Origin: Maricaulis sp048270095
GTDB taxonomy: Bacteria; Pseudomonadota; Alphaproteobacteria; Caulobacterales; Maricaulaceae
Length of the DNA: 64,000 bases
Reading direction: 5' to 3'
Assembly (NCBI RefSeq): GCF_048270095.1
Contig: NZ_JBLWTL010000004.1
Coordinates: 62,001-126,000, forward strand
This document shows, piece after piece, positions 8,400 to 16,727 of the stretch. A program made the position numbers and the translations under genes. The notes beneath the pieces were generated by a model that searched no databases, was not told the DNA's origin, and saw only the letters and a list, made by a program, of their open reading frames with translations. How positions within the stretch are numbered: the first letter of the stretch is position 1; every line of letters starts with the position of its first letter.

Positions 8400-9985
8400 G
8401 ATGCTCCGTGGACAAACCATTGGGGGTTGCGGGTTTCCGGGCCGTAGAGCCCGTCGCGATAGAGCCAGAAGCGGCGGCCCTCGATCGTTTCGATCCTGAA
8501 ATAATCACGGGTTCTGGGGCTGGCGCGGCTTTCAGGACGCCACCATTCCGGCGCGAGGCGCTCTGGCCCCTCGGCCTGGTGGACCTGGTGGCGGGTGCGA
8601 CGCCAGACGAAGCTGCGCGGCGGGCCGTCGGGAATCTCCGCCACCGCCTCGGCCGGTTCCGGTCGGGCGAGAATGAGCAGGGGGCGTTCCGGCGTCAGGC
8701 GGAAGGCTGGCTGGCCGCTGGCCTCGCGGACCATCAGAACTGAACCAGACGGGTTGGCGTCGGCGCTCCAGCCGGCCGCGCGTTCGGGGATATGGCTGTC
8801 GCGGCGGGCGGCGCGTTTGACGCGGGCCTCGCCCAGGCGAACGCTGAGCCGGTCGGTCAGACGGGCGAAATCCTCGCTATCCAGTTGATCGTCACCGATC
8901 AGTCCGGACTGCCGTCCGGACAGGGGGGCGGTGGCGGTGGCATTGAGCTCGATGACATCAATGCCGAAGCCGATATCGATCTCGGCGCGGTCGAGTTTCT
9001 CGTTGAACAGGCGGGCGATATGCGCCGCATCGCGCGCCGGGGCAGCGGTGCCGATGATCAGGAGATGTGTCTTGCCGTCGACGCGGAAGAGATTGAGCTC
9101 GACCCGGCGCAGGCCGCGGCCCTCGGCCTCGAGATGGGCGCATAATGCCTCGGCGGTGTCGCGTACGGCCTGTTTGATGCCGTCCAGCAGGAGCAGGGCG
9201 TCGGCAAAGCGCATCCGGGCGCGAAACGGGGTTTTCGGCTGGAGCGGATTGAGGCTCTCGTCTTCGAGGCCGCGGGCCTGGTCGAGACGGCGCACCAGAT
9301 CCGGCCCGAAACGCCGCGCCAGATTGGCGCGCGGCAGGCCGGCGATATCGCCCACCCGTTTGAGCCCGAAACGGCGCAGCCGCGCGGCGGTGTCGCCAAT
9401 GCGCAGGGCCTCGACCGGCAAAGCGTGCAGGGTTTCAGATGTGTCCTGGGCGATCAGCCAGCCGCTTGGCGCCCGCCGGGCCGGAAAGCGTGCCAGACCC
9501 CAGGCGAGGCCGATGGTCGGGGCGATGGCTCCATGGGCGGTGAGGCCCTGATCGCGCACCGCAGACAGTGCGGCCGTGACCAGCTGGTCTTCGCCGCCGA
9601 ACAGATGCGCGCAGCCGGAGATATCGATCATCACGCCATCCTCCCCCGGCTCGCCGGGATCGGGCGCGGTCCAGGGTGACCAGCGGCCGCACCAGCGGGC
9701 AAAGGCGCCGAGCAGACGCCGGTCGGCATCGGGCGCAAACGGGGCGATGCGCAGGCCCGGCTCCAGCGCCTTGGCATCGGCCAGCGCCTGGCCGCGCCGC
9801 AGACCCAGCCGCGCCGCCTCATTATTGAGCGCATAGAGCCGCTCACCGCCGGTCGTGGTGTGAACCAGAGCGAAGGGAGGTTCCGGATCATCAGCCGGCG
9901 AGGCGCCTGACGGTCTCGCGTTCGGGCGCAGGCGGCGCCGCTCGACGGGCCATCTGGGCAGCCTCAAGGTCTTGGATCGCCGCAT
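8396..9985 (-). CDS. imuB: ImuB, Y-family DNA polymerase-like mutasome protein
   Basis: A 529-residue protein. The opening LRLPRWPVERRRLRP, then ALNNEAARLGLRRGQALADA and VMIDISGCAHLFGGE, are ImuB signatures. The usual Y-family palm acids of an active polymerase are not evident, as in known ImuB, which acts as a hub binding the beta clamp, ImuA and DnaE2. The long C-terminal part includes the segment LILARPEPAEAVAEIPDGPP. The ATG at 9985 (or 10003) lies inside imuA, giving about 95 bp of overlap. The recognised N-terminal motif lies within that overlap, so a later start would lose it. Confidence 0.92.
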   Translation of the reverse strand: MRRSKTLRLPRWPVERRRLRPNARPSGASPADDPEPPFALVHTTTGGERLYALNNEAARLGLRRGQALADAKALEPGLRIAPFAPDADRRLLGAFARWCGRWSPWTAPDPGEPGEDGVMIDISGCAHLFGGEDQLVTAALSAVRDQGLTAHGAIAPTIGLAWGLARFPARRAPSGWLIAQDTSETLHALPVEALRIGDTAARLRRFGLKRVGDIAGLPRANLARRFGPDLVRRLDQARGLEDESLNPLQPKTPFRARMRFADALLLLDGIKQAVRDTAEALCAHLEAEGRGLRRVELNLFRVDGKTHLLIIGTAAPARDAAHIARLFNEKLDRAEIDIGFGIDVIELNATATAPLSGRQSGLIGDDQLDSEDFARLTDRLSVRLGEARVKRAARRDSHIPERAAGWSADANPSGSVLMVREASGQPAFRLTPERPLLILARPEPAEAVAEIPDGPPRSFVWRRTRHQVHQAEGPERLAPEWWRPESRASPRTRDYFRIETIEGRRFWLYRDGLYGPETRNPQWFVHGAS

Positions 9986-10673
9986 TTTTCCACTCGATCT
10001 CAAAGCTTTTCGGCGGGCCGCCCCGGACCCGTTCGAGCACGGCGCGAAAACGCGGTGCTCCCAATCCCGGCAATCCTGTCGCCCCGCGCCATGGCCGGTC
10101 CGGTGACGGCAGGGCGGATAGTCTCCAGCGGGTCAAAGCCGCGCTGGGCTGGATGTGTTGATGCCCGCGCAGCACGAGCACGCGCGCGCCTCCGGCTCGG
10201 GCCGCCCGGTGCAGGCGGCGCGAGGCGGTGAGGTCATAGCGGGCCGAGGCGCCGATCTCGCCGATCACCAGCGCGCCGGCATTCAGCCCCTCCTCCATCG
10301 CCCACAACACGTCGCTCGCATCGCGCGCCTCGACCAGCAGCACCCGCTCCGGCGCCAGCCCCCAACGGGCCAGAGCGAGCGGATAGGGCCGGCCGAAATC
10401 ATGGGCACGGTGGCCCGCGCAGCGCACCCAGATCACCGGGCGAAGCTGGTCCTGCTCAGACAGCCCGCCACCCAGCATGCCGATCTGGAAAGCCAGCGCG
10501 GCGGGTGTGTCGAGATAGCTCGCCGGGCAGACTTCATGCAGGCCCGGCGCAAGCACCAGTGCGTCCTGACCCGTCAATACGGGCCCGGTTATCGGCGTTT
10601 CAATCGCCTGGATCTGGCGTCGCAGCTCCTCGAGCTGCGGCCGCCCTGTTCGGACGCGCGGCGCAGTTGGCAT
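9891..10673 (-). CDS. imuA: ImuA, RecA/SulA-like mutasome protein
   Basis: A 260-residue protein with the ImuA layout. An N-terminal helix (LEELRRQIQAIE) is followed by VLAPGLHEVCPA, the core FQIGMLGGGLS and VIWVRC strands, GLAPERVLLVEARDASDVLW, and ALVIGEIG. A proper Walker A motif is absent, as in other ImuA proteins. The ATG at 10673 is chosen because an in-frame extension upstream would run through the LexA box and promoter. It is the first gene of the imuA-imuB-DUF559-dnaE2 operon and is under LexA control by sequence. Confidence 0.9.
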   Translation of the reverse strand: MPTAPRVRTGRPQLEELRRQIQAIETPITGPVLTGQDALVLAPGLHEVCPASYLDTPAALAFQIGMLGGGLSEQDQLRPVIWVRCAGHRAHDFGRPYPLALARWGLAPERVLLVEARDASDVLWAMEEGLNAGALVIGEIGASARYDLTASRRLHRAARAGGARVLVLRGHQHIQPSAALTRWRLSALPSPDRPWRGATGLPGLGAPRFRAVLERVRGGPPKSFEIEWKNAAIQDLEAAQMARRAAPPAPERETVRRLAG

Positions 10674-10692
10674 GTCATGGCCTCTGTTGAAT

Positions 10693-10707
10693 GTTCCACT
10701 TATGTTC
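10693..10707 (-). promoter_or_regulatory. LexA (SOS) operator before imuA
   Basis: The bases GTTCCACTTATGTTC match the alphaproteobacterial LexA box GTTC-N7-GTTC exactly. The box ends 19 bp before the imuA ATG, where a repressor would block the promoter. The known SOS regulation of imuABC in Caulobacter supports the reading. Confidence 0.88.
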
Positions 10708-10861
10708 CTTTCGGGGTGGCCAAGAGTCAAGGGGGAGAATCGGCGAGACACGGGACAGGGTCCGGCGTCCAGCCGGTGCGTGTCCCGCCATCCCCAAGAG
10801 GGACTGACAAGGGCCGTGCGATCCACTAGCGTGTTTCAGCCTGAAGTGGGGGAGTGAGAAA

Positions 10862-11593
10862 ATGCGCGTGTTTCTGTCAACGATATTTATGGCCTTCGCC
10901 ATCGCCGCGCCCGGCCATGCCCTCCAAGCAGGGGACGTGGTCGTGGTCACCGGATCGCGTATCCAGGACTATGAAGATGATTTCGTTCCTTACGTCCGGT
11001 TGGACCGGCGCGCCGACGCGATCTCGGTGCGGGTTCGCGTCGTCGGCGATACCCGCGACGACGCGCTGCGCCAGCGGGAGTTGCGCGACACTCTGCGCAA
11101 TCTCGTCAGGGCTGGCCGGCAAAACCCCGGGATCAATATCGGCTTGCTGGTGAGCCGCAATGATCTCGGTGATCAGTCAATTATTGATTTCGACGAGACG
11201 ATGATCGAGACGATCGCGATCAGTGCTGGCCGCAATCGCGCGGATACGAGCGAGGTGGTGATTATGGCCACAACCGCGATTTCACCGACCGATACGGTGG
11301 ATGCGGCGACAGCCCGTATCAATGCCTTCATCGACAGCACTCGGGTCGTGGGACGCACCGAAGTCCTCAACACGAATGACTGGGAATTGACGGTCATCGG
11401 CGGCCCGGTGCGGTATCGCGATGAGCTGATCGGCGCCATTGCTGCAGATGCCCACCGCACGGCGGCCGCATTCGGTGAGGGTTTCACGATTGAAGTCGAC
11501 GGTCTCGAAGGCGGGGTTCACTGGCAAAGGGCCGGGCCGATGGAACTCACATTCTATGTCGACTACGCCCTTTCGGTCCGGCCAGCTCACTGA
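10862..11593 (+). CDS. secreted protein of unknown function (possible SIMPL/DUF541-like)
   Basis: The 243-residue product begins with a signal peptide (MRVFLSTIFMAFAIAAPGHA). The mature part opens with DVVVVTGSRI, a TonB-box-like string, but no barrel follows. The rest is alternating strand and helix sequence, with the segments LDRRADAISVRVRVVGDTRD and TDTVDAATARINAFIDSTR. The first part and the final segment LTFYVDYALSVRP weakly recall the SIMPL (DUF541) periplasmic family, but I cannot confirm this. It is divergent from imuA; the LexA box is about 155 bp upstream of its start and is closer to imuA. Confidence 0.6.
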   Translation: MRVFLSTIFMAFAIAAPGHALQAGDVVVVTGSRIQDYEDDFVPYVRLDRRADAISVRVRVVGDTRDDALRQRELRDTLRNLVRAGRQNPGINIGLLVSRNDLGDQSIIDFDETMIETIAISAGRNRADTSEVVIMATTAISPTDTVDAATARINAFIDSTRVVGRTEVLNTNDWELTVIGGPVRYRDELIGAIAADAHRTAAAFGEGFTIEVDGLEGGVHWQRAGPMELTFYVDYALSVRPAH

Positions 11594-11646
11594 TGCCATG
11601 GGCCGTCCGGGCTGCAATCGCTCCCAACTCGCGCTAACCTCCCCCC

Positions 11647-12345
11647 ATGTGTGGACGTTATGCGATCGGCAAGCTGCAATGGTGGATCCTGCAGGAGACA
11701 TTCAAGCTCCAGCAGGCGGCGACCAATCTCGAGCCGCGCTGGAATGTTGCCCCGACCCAGATCGCCCCGATCATCCGCCAGCGCACGGATGAAGAGCTCG
11801 GCAATGAGCTGGCGATGGCGCGCTGGGGGCTGGTGCCGCATTTCTGGCACAAGCCCTTGAGCGAGATGAAATACTCGACCTTCAACGCCAAGGCCGAGAC
11901 GGCGGCCGATCTGCCCAGTTTCCGGCATTCATTCCGGCGGCGTCACTGCATCGTGCCGGCGGTCGGGTTTTATGAATGGACCGGGGAGAAGGGCGCCAAA
12001 CAGCCCTGGTTCATCGGCCTCAAGGATACCGACTGGTTCGGCATGGCCGGCCTGTGGGACCGGGCCGAGATCGAGGGCGCGGTAATCGACAGTTTCACCA
12101 TCCTGACCATCCCGGCCAATGAGGCCATGAAGCGCGTCCACAATCGCATGCCGGTGATGCTGCGGCCCGAGCAATGCCAGCCCTGGCTCGAACCTCACAC
12201 CGCCGATCTTGAGCTCATCCTCAAGGGCGCACCCTCCGAGACGCTGTGGATTCACGCCGCCAACAAGGCAGTCGGCAATGTCCGCACTGATGGCGAATGG
12301 CTGACCGAGCCGGGGGATGGGGTGCAGCGCGGCGGGTTGATCTGA
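11647..12345 (+). CDS. SOS response-associated peptidase family protein (SRAP, YedK/HMCES type)
   Basis: A 232-residue SRAP domain. The invariant MCGRY start gives catalytic Cys2 after Met removal. WNVAPTQ, ARWGLVPHFW, FNAKAETA, RRHCIVPAVGFYEW and a late HNRMPVML follow in the family order. SRAP proteins form a stable thiazolidine DNA-protein crosslink with abasic sites in single-stranded DNA and so protect replication forks. It lies about 1 kb from the SOS mutasome operon on the other strand, which fits a DNA-damage neighbourhood, but no LexA box was found directly before it. Confidence 0.94.
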   Translation: MCGRYAIGKLQWWILQETFKLQQAATNLEPRWNVAPTQIAPIIRQRTDEELGNELAMARWGLVPHFWHKPLSEMKYSTFNAKAETAADLPSFRHSFRRRHCIVPAVGFYEWTGEKGAKQPWFIGLKDTDWFGMAGLWDRAEIEGAVIDSFTILTIPANEAMKRVHNRMPVMLRPEQCQPWLEPHTADLELILKGAPSETLWIHAANKAVGNVRTDGEWLTEPGDGVQRGGLI

Positions 12346-12779
12346 TGCCGGACGCCGCCGCGATCACGCGCCTCAAGGCCTTCATCGCCGGGCATGCACT
12401 GACGATCACACCGGCCCCGGCGAACCCTGATCCGACCGGGCCTGACGCGGTCACCCTCGTCATCTCGGCACCCGGGCAGACGGCCCTGCGCATCACGGTC
12501 CGGGACGAATATGGCGATGCCCGGCCGGATAATCCGGCGCTCTGCCTGGCCTTGCTGGACATGCAGTTTCGCGAGCTCTTTGATGCCGGCGGCGAGATGG
12601 CGCGCTGGGCCATCGCGGAAGGCCTCGATCCGGCGGCTGCCAGAACGCGGGCAGACTTCGAGCAAAACGAGGCGGCGCGCGCGGCCTTCCTGGCGGCCTA
12701 CGGGCCGATCCCCGATGTGGTGAGTGATCTCGACTGGCAGCTCAATGCCGGCGCGGCCCAGGCCCTCCGGGCGCTTTGA
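12345..12779 (+). CDS. hypothetical protein coupled to the SRAP gene
   Basis: The ATG at 12345 overlaps the SRAP stop as TGATG, so translation is probably coupled. The 144-residue product is acidic and soluble, with the central segment LALLDMQFRELFDAGGEMAR and a helical C terminus (LDPAAARTRADFEQNEAARA). No domain is recognised. A longer frame from 12297 would lie mostly in SRAP, so it is not used. Confidence 0.6.
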   Translation: MPDAAAITRLKAFIAGHALTITPAPANPDPTGPDAVTLVISAPGQTALRITVRDEYGDARPDNPALCLALLDMQFRELFDAGGEMARWAIAEGLDPAAARTRADFEQNEAARAAFLAAYGPIPDVVSDLDWQLNAGAAQALRAL

Positions 12780-12801
12780 GCGGGGGCGCGGGGGCGGAGG
12801 A

Positions 12802-13581
12802 TCATTCGGGCACCGCAAGGGGCGGAAGGATTTGCCCGAACAGGGTTCGCCAGTAGATTTGTGACTGGCTCTCGATCAAGGTTTCGGTGGCGCGTTGGCG
12901 GAGCAGCGGCAAGATGGCGGGATTGTCCCGCAGGCGCCCGGCCAGCGCTGTGATTGCCCCGTCCTGGCCGTCGATGTCACAAGGGAAGTCGAGTATTTCC
13001 GGTAGCGCGGCGTAATCGCCAATGCCCATCGTGCGCGGCTCGGCGCAGTTGCTGGCGAGTGCATCCACGAGGGACCGGTCAGCGAGCTGGAAAAAAGTGA
13101 AACGGTATGTCCGGTCACGATCCTGAAAACTCAGGTCGTCGGCTCCGCTTTCATAGTATTCAACTGCCGCAATCATCAGCGCATCATCGGCGACAAGATC
13201 GATGGTCCCGGTCGCGACAAGCTCGGTATAGGTCGTGCGGATGATCGGGAAGCTGAATATCTGGGTGGCCCGGAACGCCTCGATGACCAGGGTCTCGTCA
13301 TCGACCGACCGGCGCCCTTCAAGTGCATCGATGGCGCGTTGCGCATTGTCGGAGACCTGGGCGTAGTAATATGCATTGCCTTCCACCCGCCATTGTTCGG
13401 CCTGCAGGTCCTCGATCAGCCGGGCGGTCAGGATTTCGGCGCGGGCATGGGCTTCCCGCTCGCTATTCCAGGCCGTGACCTGAAAGCCGATCACGACACC
13501 GGCGATGACAATGACGAATTCGATGGCGACGGCGGTCCAGTTCTGGGTCTTCAGGTGGTGGATAAGGCGCGAGAGGATCAT
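12802..13581 (-). CDS. membrane-anchored protein of unknown function
   Basis: The 259-residue protein has an N-terminal amphipathic stretch (LSRLIHHLKTQNW). One transmembrane helix follows (AVAIEFVIVIAGVVIGFQV), then an extracytoplasmic helical domain. The N-terminal pattern LKTQNWTAVAIEF.IV.AGV.IGFQV..WN recurs in proteins of unknown function in marine alphaproteobacteria. No catalytic motif is seen. Its ATG overlaps the stop of the upstream membrane-protein gene (ATGA at 13578-13581), so the two form an operon. Confidence 0.7.
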   Translation of the reverse strand: MILSRLIHHLKTQNWTAVAIEFVIVIAGVVIGFQVTAWNSEREAHARAEILTARLIEDLQAEQWRVEGNAYYYAQVSDNAQRAIDALEGRRSVDDETLVIEAFRATQIFSFPIIRTTYTELVATGTIDLVADDALMIAAVEYYESGADDLSFQDRDRTYRFTFFQLADRSLVDALASNCAEPRTMGIGDYAALPEILDFPCDIDGQDGAITALAGRLRDNPAILPLLRQRATETLIESQSQIYWRTLFGQILPPLAVPE

Positions 13582-14036
13582 TCGGCCGCCTCGTCAGCCG
13601 CCGGATCGTCGCGCGCGTCCGGCTTGCCCTCGGCAAGGATGCGATTGTGCCGCACCACGAAGAAGAATCCGATGGAGCCGACATAGGAGACCAGCAACAT
13701 GATCCCGACCATCATCGGCATCGACGCCATCGCTGCGCCCCCGGGGCCCGCGGGTCCCAGCCAGCCCAGCGCGCCGGGATTCTGGCTGGCCTGCTCATGG
13801 ATATGGACGCCGAGATTGAAGAAATCGGTGAAGGCGAACAATACGCCGGAACCCGAGAGCATGGCCCCGACCGTATAGAGAATGAGGAACAGCGCCGCGA
13901 CCCAGCCCCCCATCCGGTGGGCGAGGAAATAGCTCGCCGTCAGCATGGCAAATGTCACGGCCATGTAATTGCTGAACACAAGATTGGCCGTGTTCAGATA
14001 TTCTGAAAACAGCAAGGCCTGTTCAAAATCGGTCAT
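13578..14036 (-). CDS. integral membrane protein of unknown function
   Basis: The 152-residue protein has about four hydrophobic segments: YMAVTFAMLTASYFLA, WVAALFLILYTVGAMLSGSG, ASMPMMVGIMLLVSYVGSIG, and a short one near VLFAFTDFFNLG. The acidic, charged tail (EGKPDARDDPAADEAAE) would be cytoplasmic. The ATG at 14036 precedes MTDFEQALLFSEYLN; an upstream ATG at 14141 would add a poor-quality leader. It is co-translated with the following membrane-anchored protein gene. Confidence 0.68.
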   Translation of the reverse strand: MTDFEQALLFSEYLNTANLVFSNYMAVTFAMLTASYFLAHRMGGWVAALFLILYTVGAMLSGSGVLFAFTDFFNLGVHIHEQASQNPGALGWLGPAGPGGAAMASMPMMVGIMLLVSYVGSIGFFFVVRHNRILAEGKPDARDDPAADEAAE

Positions 14037-14238
14037 GAAGTCATGTCCCCCGGCTTCCCCGTCAGAAGATTTAACACAATCAATGATGAGTTGGGACAGG
14101 GGATTGGCGCGCGGGGGTTTGCCACCATCGACCACCCGCAAGCGCGTTGTCAGGGAGGGGGCGTTTCCGGTTCATTTCCCTCGCATTCCAGCCACGCCAC
14201 TAGATCGGGACAGCGCGTCGCCCCAGAACGGAGCAGGC

Positions 14239-14268
14239 AAAAAAATGCCCCGGCCTTGCAGCCGGGGC
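14239..14268 (-). terminator. Rho-independent terminator of the hppD-VOC operon
   Basis: The stem GCCCCGGC (14247-14254) pairs with GCCGGGGC (14261-14268) around a six-base loop. On the minus strand it is followed by a T run (the A run at 14239-14245). It lies just after the VOC gene stop. Confidence 0.8.
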
Positions 14269-14293
14269 GGGGGATAGAGCGCAACGCGCTGGC

Positions 14294-14827
14294 TCAGTCC
14301 TGTTCGTGAAGCCAGGCGGCGTGCTTGGGCGCGCGCTTGGTGCGGCTCCACTCTTCGATCATCGCCGGGGCGACTTCGTGGAGCTGTTTCATCTGCTCGG
14401 GCGTGGCGGTATTGGCGACGAGTTCGAGACGGTGACCATTGGGATCGAAGAAATAGATCGATTTGAAAATGCCGTGATTGACCGGGCCAAGCACGTCGAG
14501 GCCTTCAGCCTCGATATGAGCCTTGGCGGTTTCCAGTGCGTCCATGTTGTCAACTTCAAACGCGATATGCTGGACCCATTGCGGGGTCTGCTCGTCGCGG
14601 CCCATTTCCGGCGAATTGGGCAGTTCGAAAAAGGCCAGGACATTGCCCATGCCGGCATCCATGAAGATGTGCATATAGGGGTCCGGCGCCTTGGTCGAGG
14701 GCACCTGGTCCTCGGCGATGGCCAGCACGAAATCCATATTCAGGACGCGCTGGTAGAATTCCATCGTCTCGCGTGCGTCCTTGCAGCGATAGGCGACGTG
14801 GTGGATGCGCTTGAGATTGACGGTCAT
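14294..14827 (-). CDS. VOC-family (glyoxalase/dioxygenase superfamily) protein
   Basis: A 177-residue vicinal-oxygen-chelate fold. The first beta-alpha-beta module carries KRIHHVAYRCKDARETMEFY, and the second has WVQHIAFEVDNMDALE and ends in IYFFDPNGHRLELV. The first-module and HIAF histidines and the E of LELV fit the usual metal ligands. It sits 113 bp downstream of hppD on the same strand and ends at a terminator, so it is probably co-expressed and may act in aromatic amino-acid metabolism. The exact reaction is unknown; a glyoxalase or an extradiol-type function are alternatives. Confidence 0.85.
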   Translation of the reverse strand: MTVNLKRIHHVAYRCKDARETMEFYQRVLNMDFVLAIAEDQVPSTKAPDPYMHIFMDAGMGNVLAFFELPNSPEMGRDEQTPQWVQHIAFEVDNMDALETAKAHIEAEGLDVLGPVNHGIFKSIYFFDPNGHRLELVANTATPEQMKQLHEVAPAMIEEWSRTKRAPKHAAWLHEQD

Positions 14828-14940
14828 GAGAACCTCCTGGAGCCGTTCATTGAATTTCGAGCCAATGGGAAGACTCCAAATCTTGGCGTGGTCGCATTTT
14901 CAAACCGCAAAACCGGTTCCCACTTTTGCTGAAAATGCTC

Positions 14941-16014
14941 CTAGGCGCTGATCGCGCCGCGGGCCAGCTGGTCGGCTTCGATGGATTTGAACAGGGCTTC
15001 GAAATTGCCTTCGCCGAAACCCTCATCCTGCTTGCGCTGGATGAATTCGAAGAAGACCGGTCCGATCGCCTTTTCCGAGAAGATCTGCAGCAGCAGACGC
15101 GGCTCGCCGCCCTCGGTGGTGCCGTCGAGCAGGATGCCGCGCTGGCGCAATTCGTCGGCGGGTTCGCCATGGCCGGGCAGGCGGTCGTCGAGCATGTCAT
15201 AATAGGTTGAGGGCGGGGCTGGCATGAATTTGACGCCGGCCTTTTTGAGACGGTCCCAGCATTCGATCAGATTATCGCAGGAGAAGGCGATGTGCTGGAT
15301 GCCTTCGCCCTTGTATTCGCGCAGATATTCCTCGATCTGGCCGACTTTCTCGCCCTTTTCTTCATTGAGCGGGATGCGGATCAACCCGTCCGGCGCGGTC
15401 AGGGCGCGCGAGACCAGGCCGGTATATTCGCCCTTGATGTCGAAATAGCGGATCTCGCGGAAATTGAAGAGCGTTTCGTAGTAATTCGCCCAGTAGTCCA
15501 TCCGGCCCTTGTAAACATTATGGGTCAGATGATCGATCACATTGAAGCCGCAGCCGGCCGGGTGACGATCGACGCCCTCGATATACTCGAAATCGACATC
15601 ATAGATGGATTTGCCGTCCTCGAACCGGTCGATCAGGTAGACCGAGGCGCCGCCAATGCCCTTGATCGCGGCCAGTTTCAGTTCGCTGAAGCCGGTCTTC
15701 ATGTCGATCGGCTCGGCACCCTTGGAGATGGCCAGCTTGTAGGCGTCGCCGGCATTGCGCACGCGAAAACCCATGCCGCAGGCCGAAGGGCCATGCTCGG
15801 CCGCATAATAGGCGGCGGGCGAATTGGGCTCGTAATTGATGATCATATTGATCCCACCCTGACGCCAGAGCGTGACATCCTTGGTGCGGTGATTGGCAAT
15901 GTGGGTGAAGCCCATCGAGCTGAAGACCGGTTCCAGTATCCCTTTTTCGGGTGCCGTGAACTCGACGAATTCGAAGCCGCAAAGCCCCATGGGATTTTCG
16001 AACAGATCGGCCAT
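14941..16014 (-). CDS. hppD: 4-hydroxyphenylpyruvate dioxygenase
   Basis: A 357-residue enzyme of normal length for bacterial HPPD. It converts 4-hydroxyphenylpyruvate to homogentisate in tyrosine catabolism and for pyomelanin. The iron ligands are visible: His162 in VIDHLTHNV, His241 in IQHIAFSC and Glu323 in FFEFIQRK. The C-terminal motif with the gating helix (QDEGFGEGNFEALFKSIE) is intact. The gene is divergent from a MarR regulator with a palindrome between them, and a VOC gene follows. No homogentisate 1,2-dioxygenase (hmgA) gene was seen in this window. Confidence 0.96.
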   Translation of the reverse strand: MADLFENPMGLCGFEFVEFTAPEKGILEPVFSSMGFTHIANHRTKDVTLWRQGGINMIINYEPNSPAAYYAAEHGPSACGMGFRVRNAGDAYKLAISKGAEPIDMKTGFSELKLAAIKGIGGASVYLIDRFEDGKSIYDVDFEYIEGVDRHPAGCGFNVIDHLTHNVYKGRMDYWANYYETLFNFREIRYFDIKGEYTGLVSRALTAPDGLIRIPLNEEKGEKVGQIEEYLREYKGEGIQHIAFSCDNLIECWDRLKKAGVKFMPAPPSTYYDMLDDRLPGHGEPADELRQRGILLDGTTEGGEPRLLLQIFSEKAIGPVFFEFIQRKQDEGFGEGNFEALFKSIEADQLARGAISA

Positions 16015-16099
16015 GAATCATCTCCGCAAAAGTGGTGGTTCGGCATGGAAACCATGCTCATCTTGCCGGTGGGGTATCATTCCGGTCGCACTTGCGTCA

Positions 16100-16115
16100 A
16101 GTTGTGAAAACAACT
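16100..16115. promoter_or_regulatory. candidate MarR-type operator between hppD and marR
   Basis: The perfect inverted repeat AGTTGT-GAAA-ACAACT is centred in the 112-bp gap between the two divergent starts. It ends 11 bp before the regulator ATG. Size and symmetry fit a MarR-family dimer site, so it could control both genes. Binding itself is inference. Confidence 0.65.
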
Positions 16116-16126
16116 AATTTGCCCGC

Positions 16127-16603
16127 ATGAAGCCTTCCATCACCCCCGCTGCCACCCGGCGCGTTATCGAGCTGGGCGGTTATTGGCCCTATCAGCTGAC
16201 CGTGCTGGCTGACCGGATTTCACGCCACACGGCGGGAATCGTGAAGCAATATGGCCAGCTCAACCTGTCGCAATGGCGGGTCATGGCGGCCATTGCCGAA
16301 CAGCCGGGCCGTACCGCGGCCGAAGTCGTCACCATCACGCCGATGGACAAGGGTATCGTCAGCCGCGCGACCAAGGCATTGCTTGCCGCGGGCCTGGTCC
16401 GGCGCGAAGGTTCGAAGGGAGATGGCCGTGTCAGTCATCTGTTTCTCACGGGCCCGGGCGAGACCCTGTATCAGTCGCTCATGCCGCGGGTCGAAGCGGT
16501 GTCGCGGGAGATCCACGCGGCGTTGAGCGATGAGGAACAACAGCGGTTTGAAGCCCTGCTGGGCCGCCTTGTCGCGACCATGTCCGACCCGACGGGCCCA
16601 TGA
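16127..16603 (+). CDS. MarR-family transcriptional regulator, divergent to hppD
   Basis: A 158-residue winged-helix regulator. The N-terminal dimerisation helix contains WPYQLTVLADRISRHTAGIV. The recognition helix region carries TAAEVVTITPMDKGIVSRAT, and the wing VRREGSKGDGRVSHLFLT follows. MarR members close to hppD usually sense aromatic intermediates of tyrosine or homogentisate catabolism; that role here is inference from position. The palindrome just before its ATG suggests autoregulation. Confidence 0.88.
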   Translation: MKPSITPAATRRVIELGGYWPYQLTVLADRISRHTAGIVKQYGQLNLSQWRVMAAIAEQPGRTAAEVVTITPMDKGIVSRATKALLAAGLVRREGSKGDGRVSHLFLTGPGETLYQSLMPRVEAVSREIHAALSDEEQQRFEALLGRLVATMSDPTGP

Positions 16604-16727
16604 TTTTGCGACGAGCGCGCTGCGGACCGGTCCTGTTGCGGTGCCGGAACGCGTCACGCGTGCATATCTGATACATTGACCTTGGACATTGAATCGGCTT
16701 CACGAGCGTTTGTCTCGTGAGCGGAGA

